From Profundicola sp964553105 (GTDB lineage: Bacteria; Bacteroidota; Bacteroidia; Flavobacteriales; Weeksellaceae): DNA of 5,497 bases. Shown here in pieces: positions 1-5,497 of this stretch (its first letter is position 1; each line of letters starts with the position of its first letter). The notes below the pieces were generated by a model. That model was not told the DNA's origin. It saw only the letters and a list, made by a program, of their open reading frames with translations, and did not search any database. A program made the translations under genes and the position numbers. The stretch is taken from contig CAZKJO010000072.1 in assembly GCA_964553105.1 (NCBI GenBank), positions 1-5,497 on the forward strand. The letters run 5' to 3'.

Positions 1-357
1 TAAAGACAAGGCATAGTAATCCGCATCATCAAGGCTAATTTTTCCGATGCTTGAAGAAATAAAGTAATTGTTTTGAGATGTTAAAACTACCGAGCCTAAA
101 CCAACCAGCTGAGATTTGTTTGTTGGGTCAATTTGAAGAATGATTTCTTTTTCTGCTTCGATATTGGCTAATTGATTCCCTAACTGTTCACGCTCTATTT
201 GAATCATCGCACGTCCTGTTTCGTGCTTATCGCCAGCCGAACTTTTGGTTTCAGAAGATAGACTCTCTTGAAGTTGCTTCAGCCCTTTCTCGCTGATAGC
301 CATTCGTCTGTTGACATCGGCTAGGCAATAATTATATAATTCTTGTTTAAGGTTCAT
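1..357 (-). CDS. GreA/GreB-like small protein, N-terminal 119 residues (3' end beyond window)
   Basis: The open reading frame starts at ATG 357-355 and runs off the left edge with 119 codons and no stop. Residues 1 to about 75 are charged and helical, as in a coiled coil. They carry the segment KSSAGDKHETGRAM (about 38-51), which resembles the acidic-loop region of Gre factors. From about residue 85 a beta-rich segment begins (VGLGSVVLTSQNNYFIS), as in the Gre C-terminal domain. From memory, this family in Bacteroidota is about 150 residues long and is often labelled '3-oxoacyl-ACP synthase'. Nothing here supports that label: no ketosynthase motif is visible and the protein is too small. A role in binding RNA polymerase is inferred from the Gre resemblance only. 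The gene lies 49 bp downstream of the exported-protein gene on the same strand, so co-transcription is possible. No Shine-Dalgarno sequence precedes the start, as is normal for Bacteroidota. Confidence 0.75.
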   Translation of the reverse strand, partial: MNLKQELYNYCLADVNRRMAISEKGLKQLQESLSSETKSSAGDKHETGRAMIQIEREQLGNQLANIEAEKEIILQIDPTNKSQLVGLGSVVLTSQNNYFISSSIGKISLDDADYYALSL

Positions 358-406
358 AGTTGAAATATCTAGCTAAAGATATAAACATATTCTTTTTAAA
401 AATAAC

Positions 407-1135
407 CTATTCCTTTGCTTTGGGTACTTCTCCGTTAATCCATTCTTGAATTTGCGTGTGTGCTCCTGGTAGCATCGCCAATTCTTTGGTTGACATATCT
501 ACTACGGCTAATGCTATTATTTGATAAGTAGACTTTTTAGATTTATCTTTAGTCTGTTTTGAAACATAACCCAATACTCTTAATTTATTACCTAGTTTTT
601 CTATTTTACTATCTACTAATGAAGCTACCCACAAGGATTTATCATCACCTAATTGAATTTGATAAAAAGGTTTATTATTAAATTTACTCATCTTAGTCAC
701 AATACCTTCAAAAGCAATAATTTCTCCGTCTTTATCTTCTAAATCATCAACATCATTAGACCCAAAATTGACTGGGCATGATTGAACCGAATGATCGGCT
801 GCATTATCTATGTTCAAAATCATTTCTTTTTCAATAAGTCGTCTAATCTTCTGACAATTAGTATTGAGCGTGGGGATTACATGTTTATTTATTTTTTGAA
901 ATATCCCATCTTTTAAAAGTAATTTTTGTTCTTCCGGCGTAACTAAACTGAATATTTGATTGTATTCTTTGTCATAACAACGATTAAATTCATTTCTGAT
1001 TTCAGAGGTATGCTTCATATCATTTTTCAAACATTCACATATCGCATCAGATAATTTATTTGATATGCTTTCTACACTTTGGGTATAACCAAGCATACTG
1101 AACATTAAAAATATAAGGGTGAATTTAATTTTCAT
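407..1135 (-). CDS. Exported hypothetical protein with Cys-containing N-terminal half and OB-fold-like C-terminal half
   Basis: This complete 242-residue frame starts at ATG 1135-1133 and stops with TAG 409-407. Residues 1-19 form a signal peptide: Lys at positions 2 and 4, a hydrophobic core, and a likely cut near GYTQ|S. There is no lipobox Cys. Residues 20 to about 125 are predicted helical and hold five Cys (33, 35, 53, 94, 120), including CEC at 33-35, which could form disulfides in the periplasm or bind a ligand. Residues about 135-215 alternate hydrophobic and polar residues around FEGIVTKM, FYQIQLGD, LWVASLV and LRVLGYV, consistent with an OB-fold-like barrel. The tail (QEWINGEVP) is polar. 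I recognise no named family with certainty and assign no function. Upstream, on the coding strand, TAGATTTA (1158-1165) is one mismatch from the Bacteroidetes -7 box, without a convincing -33 partner. The Gre-like gene follows in the same direction. Confidence 0.85.
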   Translation of the reverse strand: MKIKFTLIFLMFSMLGYTQSVESISNKLSDAICECLKNDMKHTSEIRNEFNRCYDKEYNQIFSLVTPEEQKLLLKDGIFQKINKHVIPTLNTNCQKIRRLIEKEMILNIDNAADHSVQSCPVNFGSNDVDDLEDKDGEIIAFEGIVTKMSKFNNKPFYQIQLGDDKSLWVASLVDSKIEKLGNKLRVLGYVSKQTKDKSKKSTYQIIALAVVDMSTKELAMLPGAHTQIQEWINGEVPKAKE

Positions 1136-1220
1136 AAATGGATGATATAATAAAGCATAAATCTAAAGTTTTTCTATGGCTGTAAAAAATAAATAAAAAT
1201 AATTTTTACCGAAATAATCC

Positions 1221-1333
1221 AAGCGTCTGCCTAGCCCCGATTGCAGTGGAAACCCCACAGTTTTATTGGGGCTAAAAACAACGAACGGATGCGAGCGACC
1301 AAAGGAAGCTCCGCAGACGGAGATTGTTTTTCC
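1221..1333. repeat. Structured GC-rich intergenic element, possibly a flavobacterial repeat or RNA motif, truncated by the gap
   Basis: About 52% of these 113 bases are G or C (59 by my count), against 20% in the 85 bases before. Several complementary pairs are visible: TAGCCCC (1232-1238) with GGGGCTA (1268-1274); CCCCA (1253-1257) with TGGGG (1267-1271); AAAAACAA (1274-1281) with TTGTTTTT (1324-1331); CTCCG (1309-1313) with CGGAG (1318-1322) around a CAGA loop; GAGC (1293-1296) with GCTC (1308-1311). The opening (CTAGCCCCGATTGCAGTGGA) resembles, from memory, an element that recurs between genes in flavobacteria and the Flavo-1 RNA motif described there. That identity is unverified. The strand is undetermined; the resemblance reads along plus. 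The element runs into the N block, so its 3' part is missing, and a repeat is a plausible reason for the assembly break. Confidence 0.45.
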
Positions 1334-1433
1334 NNNNNNNNNNNNNNNNNNNNNNNNNNNNNNNNNNNNNNNNNNNNNNNNNNNNNNNNNNNNNNNNNNN
1401 NNNNNNNNNNNNNNNNNNNNNNNNNNNNNNNNN
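1334..1433. other. Assembly gap (100 N)
   Basis: There are exactly 100 consecutive N, the usual placeholder length for a gap of unknown size between scaffolded contigs. The true distance between the structured element and the ettA leader is therefore unknown. The gap probably hides the rest of the structured element and the -33 part of the ettA promoter. Confidence 0.98.
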
Positions 1434-1481
1434 ATTTCGAGATTTGTGGCGTATCTTCCAACTTTTAAATTACACATATTT

Positions 1482-3154
1482 ATGTCAGACGATAAAAAGA
1501 TAATTTTCTCAATGACCGGGATTACTAAGACGTATCAAAATGCTCAGACTCCGGTGCTTAAAAATATTTATTTAAGTTTTTTCTATGGTGCCAAAATCGG
1601 AATTTTAGGACTGAATGGTAGTGGAAAATCTACCTTGTTGAGAATTATTGCAGGAGAAGAGAAGAACTTTCAGGGTGATATCTCTTTTCAGCCGGGTTAT
1701 TCGGTGGGTTACCTAGAGCAAGAGCCGAAATTAGATGAGTCTAAAACGGTGCTAGAGGTAGTGAAAGAAGGGGTTCAGGAGATTGTAGACGTGTTGGACG
1801 AGTACAACAAAATCAACGATATGTTTGGTTTGCCAGAGGTGTATGAGAATCCTGAAAAGATGGAGGAACTGATGAACAAGCAGGCGAAGTTACAGGATCA
1901 AATCGATGCGTCAAATGCCTGGGAATTGGACACAAAACTTGAGATTGCTATGGATGCGTTGCGTACGCCTGAGCCAGATAAACCGATCAGCGTTTTGTCG
2001 GGTGGTGAGCGCAGACGTGTTGCCTTGTGTCGTCTTTTGTTGAGAGAGCCGGATATCTTGTTATTGGACGAGCCTACCAACCACTTGGATGCCGAGAGCG
2101 TTCACTGGTTAGAGCATCATTTGTCGCAGTATAAAGGAACTGTGATTGCGGTTACCCACGATAGGTATTTCTTGGATAATGTGGCAGGTTGGATTTTGGA
2201 GTTGGATCGTGGCGAGGGTATTCCATGGAAAGGGAATTACTCTTCTTGGTTGGATCAGAAGTCTAAACGTTTGGCATTGGAGCAAAAAACTGCTAGTAAA
2301 CGTCAGAAAACGCTTGAGCGAGAGTTGGAATGGGTTCGTATGGCGCCGAAAGGAAAGCAAGCGAAACAAAAAGCTCGTTTGGCGAATTATGATAAATTAG
2401 TGAATCAGGATCAGAAACAACTAGACGAAAAATTAGAGATTTATATTCCGAATGGTCCTCGTTTAGGAACAAATGTAATTGAAGCTAAAGATGTTTCTAA
2501 GGCTTTTGGTGATAAATTATTATATGACAACTTAAACTTTAAACTTCCGCAAGCGGGAATTGTAGGTATTATCGGTCCGAATGGTGCTGGTAAAACCACG
2601 ATTTTCAAAATGATTATGGGAGAAGAAACGCCTGATAAAGGTACGTTTGAGGTTGGTGAAACAGCTAAGTTGGCCTATGTAGACCAAACGCATAGTAATA
2701 TTGACCCCGATAAATCTATTTGGGAGAACTTTAGCGATGGTCAGGAATTGATAATGATGGGCGGAAGACAGGTTAATTCTCGCGCTTATTTGAGTCGATT
2801 TAATTTCAGTGGTAGTGAGCAGAATAAGAAAGTTTCTATGCTTTCGGGTGGTGAAAGAAACAGACTTCACTTGGCGATGACATTGAAAGAAGAAGGTAAC
2901 GTATTACTTTTGGATGAACCTACGAACGACTTGGACATCAACACTTTAAGAGCCTTAGAGGAAGGTTTAGAAAACTTTGCGGGTTGTGCGGTGATTATTA
3001 GTCACGACCGTTGGTTCTTAGACAGAGTTTGTACGCACATTTTGGCTTTTGAAGGTAATTCTGAGGTGTACTATTTTGAGGGTAGCTTTAGTGATTACGA
3101 AGAGAATAAGAAGAAACGTTTGGGTGGAGATTTAATTCCTCAGCGTATTAAGTA
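1482..3154 (+). CDS. ettA: Energy-dependent translational throttle protein EttA (ABC-F ATPase), last few codons missing in gap
   Basis: EttA is a cytoplasmic ABC-F protein that binds the ribosomal E site and gates early elongation according to ATP/ADP balance. The visible frame has 557 full codons plus TA of a 558th, consistent with Tyr. Domain 1 has Walker A GLNGSGKST (43-51), signature LSGGE (172-176), Walker B ending DEPTNHLD (196-203; catalytic Glu197) and H-loop THD (225-227). An arm insertion occupies about 95-140. The basic linker (about 255-320) includes APKGKQAKQKAR. Domain 2 has GPNGAGKTT (365-373), LSGGE (454-458), DEPTNDLD (478-485; Glu479) and SHD (507-509). There are no transmembrane segments. 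ATG 1482 gives the usual family start MSDDKKIIFS; the frame stays open upstream only by crossing N. The family in E. coli is 555 residues and flavobacterial members are slightly longer, so only about 5-10 codons are lost. Codon choice changes between the two halves (see findings). Confidence 0.96.
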
Positions 3155-3254
3155 NNNNNNNNNNNNNNNNNNNNNNNNNNNNNNNNNNNNNNNNNNNNNN
3201 NNNNNNNNNNNNNNNNNNNNNNNNNNNNNNNNNNNNNNNNNNNNNNNNNNNNNN
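3155..3254. other. Assembly gap (100 N) between convergent ettA and cysK
   Basis: There are exactly 100 N, so the real length is unknown. The 3' ends of two convergent genes fall inside it: ettA breaks off after its codon 557 and cysK after the first two bases (CT, always Leu) of its codon 296. Each needs roughly 5-10 more codons. Any transcription terminator shared by the convergent genes would also lie here and cannot be seen. Confidence 0.98.
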
Positions 3255-4141
3255 AGGTATCTTTCGCCGGTATCGTAGTTTAAACCTACGACAACTTTAT
3301 CTCCAATTTCAGGTAGCTTTTGTGCAATGGCAGCCAAGGTAGCACCCGAAGAGATTCCTCCTAAAATACCTTCTTGTTTAGCTGCTTTTCTTGTAAAGTC
3401 AAATGCTTCTTCTTTACTGATTTGAATAGCACCATCTAATAAATCAGTTTTAAGATTTTCTGGGATAAATCCAGCTCCAATTCCTTGGATGGCATGCCCA
3501 CCAGGCTCTCCTCCACTGATTACAGGTGAATCTGTTGGCTCAACAGCGAATACCTTAAGCTGCGGGAATTTTTCCTTTAAAAGTTTAGAAATAGCTGAAA
3601 TATGTCCACCTGTTCCAACACCAGTAATTAAATAATCGATTCCATTCGGGAAATCTTCTAATAATTCTTGGGCTGTATTTTCTAAGTGAGCAGTGATATT
3701 GGATGGATTATCAAACTGAGAAGGCATCCAAGCTTTTGGATTTTCTGCTGTTAATTCTTTTGCTTTTTCTATGGCTGCTTTCATTCCACCTTCTTTAGGT
3801 GTTAAAACAAACTCAGCGCCATAAGATGCCATAAGTTTACGTCTTTCGATCGACATAGATTCTGGCATAACTAGTAGAAGTTTATAACCTTTAACAGCAG
3901 CAACCATAGAAAGTCCTACACCTGTGTTACCACTGGTTGGCTCTATAATCACGCTACCTTCAGTTAGTTTACCTGCTTTTTCGGCATCTTCTACCATTTG
4001 TAGAGCAATACGATCTTTAAGACTTCCGCCAGGATTGCTTTTTTCTAATTTGATATAAACATTGGAATTATCTCCAAATAGTTTTTGAATTTTTACCACG
4101 GGTGTTTTTCCGATGGTCTCTAGTATATTATTGTATATCAT
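3255..4141 (-). CDS. cysK: Cysteine synthase (O-acetylserine sulfhydrylase), last few codons missing in gap
   Basis: This PLP enzyme makes L-cysteine from O-acetyl-L-serine and sulfide in the cytoplasm. 295 complete codons plus a Leu are visible from ATG 4141-4139. NPGGSLKDR contains the Schiff-base Lys42. EPTSGNTG (67-74) is the substrate-binding loop that carries the conserved Asn72. SQFDNPSN spans 141-148. GTGGH (176-180) is the PLP phosphate loop. HAIQGIGAGFIP (216-227) is typical of CysK. GGISSGA spans 261-267, and YDTGERYL (289-296) closes the PLP site near the C-terminus. The family usually ends soon after this motif, so only about 5-10 residues are lost. The start overlaps the cysE stop as ATGA, implying translational coupling. 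CysK rather than CysM is favoured by the HxIQGIGAGF motif and the cysE partner. A frame that continues through the N run to a stop at 3140 is an artefact. Confidence 0.95.
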
Positions 4142-4962
4142 ATCACAAAATTTATAGGTTGATTATCTGATTTAATTTTTTTGACTTGGGTTTCTGACTT
4201 GGTATAAACCAATGAATAAGGCTCTACAGATCTGGTTAAGAATACGTTACCTCCTATCACCGAATGATTTCCTACAATGGTGTCTCCGCCTAATATGGTT
4301 GCATTGGCATAGATTACTACACCATCCTCAATGGTAGGATGTCGCTTGGTGTCCTGCAAGGTTTTATCAACTTGCATGGCTCCTAAAGTCACTCCTTGGT
4401 AGATATTGACATGCTTACCAATCTTACAAGTCTCACCAATCACCACGCCTGTACCATGATCTATAAGCACAGGAACGCCAATTTCTGCTCCTGGGTGAAT
4501 ATCGATGCCGGTTTTGCTGTGCGCATATTCGGTTAACATTCTTGGAACATATTTAATTTTTAAAGCTGTATGGATTAAGTTTGCCACGCGATAAATACAA
4601 ATGGCATAAAACCCTGGATAGGTATGAATCACCTCTCCCATGCAATCCGCCGCCGGATCATTATTATATAGTTCTTCGGCATCTTGACTCAAATCCTGAT
4701 GCAACTGAGATAAATGAGAATAAAATAGGTCTGTCAATTTCTTGGCTTGCCCATCCTCTACTTTAGCTTCAATCAGCAAGTTTCTAAAATCTGCACGACT
4801 TTCTTTTAAACTTTGAATGATCTCACTCTCAGCGGGTTCTTTGAGCGGAAATAAAATATTTAATAACTCATCTACCCAAGAACTTAGATTTTCCCTTTTG
4901 GGCACATGTTCATATTCATCTTTGTAGTTGGAACGAATATTAGCTGCTATTTCTTGAAACAT
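4138..4962 (-). CDS. cysE: Serine O-acetyltransferase (CysE/EpsC type)
   Basis: The enzyme acetylates L-serine with acetyl-CoA to O-acetylserine, the first committed step of cysteine synthesis and classically feedback-inhibited by cysteine. The gene is complete with 274 residues, close to E. coli CysE (273). Residues 1 to about 100 are a helical N-terminal domain that usually drives oligomerisation. NDPAAD (101-106) begins the serine-binding segment. From about 150 a left-handed beta-helix of hexapeptide repeats follows. The catalytic pair aligns as Asp154 (GIDIHPGA) and His169 (IDHGTG), spaced 15 apart as Asp143/His158 are in E. coli, and His208 (KRHPT) matches E. coli His193. The C-terminus is NFVI; a terminal Ile is the residue that docks in the CysK active site in known complexes. 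The stop TGA overlaps the cysK ATG. A good -7 promoter box lies 27 bases upstream of the start, and no Shine-Dalgarno is seen. Confidence 0.95.
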   Translation of the reverse strand: MFQEIAANIRSNYKDEYEHVPKRENLSSWVDELLNILFPLKEPAESEIIQSLKESRADFRNLLIEAKVEDGQAKKLTDLFYSHLSQLHQDLSQDAEELYNNDPAADCMGEVIHTYPGFYAICIYRVANLIHTALKIKYVPRMLTEYAHSKTGIDIHPGAEIGVPVLIDHGTGVVIGETCKIGKHVNIYQGVTLGAMQVDKTLQDTKRHPTIEDGVVIYANATILGGDTIVGNHSVIGGNVFLTRSVEPYSLVYTKSETQVKKIKSDNQPINFVI

Positions 4963-5395
4963 TTGGATTTATTGAGCCTTAGCTGTTACAAATTTAGTAC
5001 CAAAATGTTAAAATTAGGTTCAACATTATTAGATACAATTTCTTGAAAGCACATCAATTATTTCAATATGTCTTGATTCTGACAAAAAGCATCTAACATA
5101 ACTGATAGATAAGGATAACAATATGATTTAAAGACTTATAATCAGTGGAACTTTCGTTGGATATAAATGATTCGTTTGTAGACAAAAACCTAATGCTTCT
5201 TTCTTGAACTTAATGAAAATTTAATATAAAAATAATTCAAGCTACTCTTCTCAGCTTGTCAGCTAAAAAGTATTCTTACCTGGATTGGCCATGGAAGTTT
5301 AGAAAGACTCAAAAGTTAAATAGTCATCTCCTAACTATGAAATCAATTAACCTTTAAAATCATAGCTAGAGAATACTTCTGTGTTTAATATATTT
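4963..5395. other. AT-rich intergenic region between MscS-type gene and cysE, no gene seen
   Basis: These 433 bases lie downstream of the MscS-type gene and upstream of cysE, all on the minus strand. All frames are short; the only start worth noting (ATG 5292-5290) encodes nine residues. The cysE-proximal end holds the -7 box described separately. The MscS-proximal half has inverted repeats: AAGTATTCT (5268-5276) with AGAATACTT (5370-5378); CTATGA (5335-5340) with TCATAG (5360-5365), nested inside the first; and CAAGCT (5238-5243) with AGCTTG (5253-5258), which on the minus strand is followed by AATTATTTTT. The last could be a weak terminator for the MscS gene, but the stem has only two or three GC pairs per arm. 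I recognise no tRNA, riboswitch or known RNA here. Confidence 0.6.
4989..4996 (-). promoter_or_regulatory. Bacteroidetes-type -7 promoter box for the cysE-cysK operon
   Basis: On the minus strand this reads TAAATTTG, a perfect match to the TAnnTTTG -7 element bound by Bacteroidetes primary sigma factor. It would place the transcription start about 20 bases before the cysE ATG. A possible -33 element is TTG at 5021-5023 (minus strand GTTG), but the 24-base spacer is slightly longer than usual. Only the -7 box is strong. Confidence 0.5.
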
Positions 5396-5497
5396 TTAGG
5401 CTAAACTTTCTTCTTCTTTTTTCATAATCAGTGTACGATGTGGGAACGGAATTTCTATACCTTCTCTATCAAATCGTTTTTTAATACTTTCCAAAAG
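5396..5497 (-). CDS. MscS-family mechanosensitive channel, C-terminal 33 residues (5' part beyond window)
   Basis: The minus-strand frame enters from the right edge and ends at TAA 5398-5396. The visible tail is 33 residues. It contains the segment IKKRFDREGIEIPFPHRTL, which matches the conserved end of the MscS cytoplasmic domain (pattern: helix, then GIEIPFPQRTV or similar). MscS-type channels in the inner membrane open under membrane tension and release osmolytes on hypo-osmotic shock. After the motif the protein ends in a charged tail (MKKEEESLA). The membrane part and pore helix lie outside the window, so the subfamily cannot be decided. The next gene on this strand, cysE, is 433 bases away and has its own promoter-like box, so they are probably not one operon. 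Confidence 0.85.
   Translation of the reverse strand, partial: LLESIKKRFDREGIEIPFPHRTLIMKKEEESLA

Larger units (their letters stand above)
1136..1481. other. Divergent intergenic region broken by an assembly gap
   Basis: This region separates the minus-strand exported-protein gene from plus-strand ettA. Positions 1136-1220 are very AT-rich (17 of 85 bases are G or C by my count) and would hold the promoter of the exported-protein gene. Positions 1221-1333 hold a structured GC-richer element, and 1334-1433 are N. Positions 1434-1481 are the immediate ettA leader. In that leader GAGATTTG (1439-1446) is one base from the Bacteroidetes -7 consensus TAnnTTTG and lies about 35 bases before the ettA start, so it may be the ettA -7 box. 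Any -33 element would fall inside the gap, so this cannot be confirmed. I see no credible gene here; frames crossing the N run are artefacts. Confidence 0.7.

Noticed and set aside
1163..1477. Open frames on both strands spanning the first gap
   Set aside because: They owe their length to N being read as unknown residues, and the real bases on either side show no protein-like pattern.
1266..1481. N-terminal extension of ettA back to an ATG at 1266
   Set aside because: The extension crosses the 100-N gap, where reading frame is meaningless, and translates the structured element. The family start MSDDKKIIFS at 1482 is complete.
1898..2870. Several 60-112-codon frames inside ettA on both strands
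   Set aside because: They lie wholly within a strongly conserved gene and have the composition expected of shadow frames.
3140..3254. Extension of cysK through the gap to a stop at 3140
   Set aside because: It reads through N into the antisense strand of the ettA end. The true cysK stop must lie in the gap.
4581..4766. Plus-strand frame of 61 codons inside cysE
   Set aside because: It is antisense to a conserved enzyme gene, with no promoter or protein family resemblance.
5238..5258. Hairpin CAAGCT/AGCTTG as a rho-independent terminator for the MscS gene
   Set aside because: The stem is only 6 bp with three GC pairs and the T tract on the minus strand is interrupted, so it is mentioned only as a weak possibility.
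5263..5292. Minus-strand mini-frame MANPGKNTF
   Set aside because: It has only nine codons, no supporting ribosome-binding context and no known family, and is expected by chance in a 433-base intergenic stretch.
1..5497. A new defence, mobile or biosynthetic system
   Set aside because: The genes are housekeeping: translation factor, cysteine synthesis, a mechanosensitive channel and a Gre-like protein. No transposase, integrase, repeat array, toxin-antitoxin pair or defence domain is visible on either strand.

Overview
The window looks like AT-rich chromosomal DNA from a member of Bacteroidota, most likely Flavobacteriales. Four things suggest this: the flavobacterial flavour of the EttA and Gre-like proteins, the absence of Shine-Dalgarno sequences before the starts, a perfect Bacteroidetes-type -7 box (TAnnTTTG) upstream of cysE, and a GC-richer intergenic element resembling ones that recur in flavobacterial genomes. 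The family-level assignment is inference.

Layout. Positions 1-357 (minus) hold the N-terminal part of a small Gre-factor-like protein that runs off the left edge. Positions 407-1135 (minus) encode an exported two-part protein: a Cys-containing N-terminal half and a probable OB-fold C-terminal half. Positions 1136-1481 are intergenic and contain a structured element (about 1221-1333) cut by the first run of exactly 100 N (1334-1433). Positions 1482-3154 (plus) are ettA, an ABC-F translation factor, lacking only its last few codons because of a second run of exactly 100 N (3155-3254). cysK (3255-4141) and cysE (4138-4962), both minus, overlap by 4 bp and run from cysE to cysK; cysK lacks its last few codons in the same gap. 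A 433-bp AT-rich intergenic stretch follows. The window ends in the C-terminus of an MscS-type mechanosensitive channel (5396-5497, minus).

How the genes fit together. cysE and cysK form a complete two-step cysteine biosynthesis unit: serine plus acetyl-CoA gives O-acetylserine, and O-acetylserine plus sulfide gives cysteine. CysE ends in isoleucine, the residue that in known cysteine synthase complexes inserts into the CysK active site. EttA (translation), the Gre-like protein (possibly transcription) and MscS (osmotic protection) are housekeeping genes with no evident link to the cysteine pair. The window is three contigs joined by placeholder gaps, so neighbourhood statements across 1334-1433 and 3155-3254 depend on the scaffolding being right.

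I see no mobile element, CRISPR array, defence locus or clearly new system. The points most worth a second look are the structured element truncated at the first gap, an abrupt codon-usage change inside ettA, and the uncharacterised exported OB-like protein.
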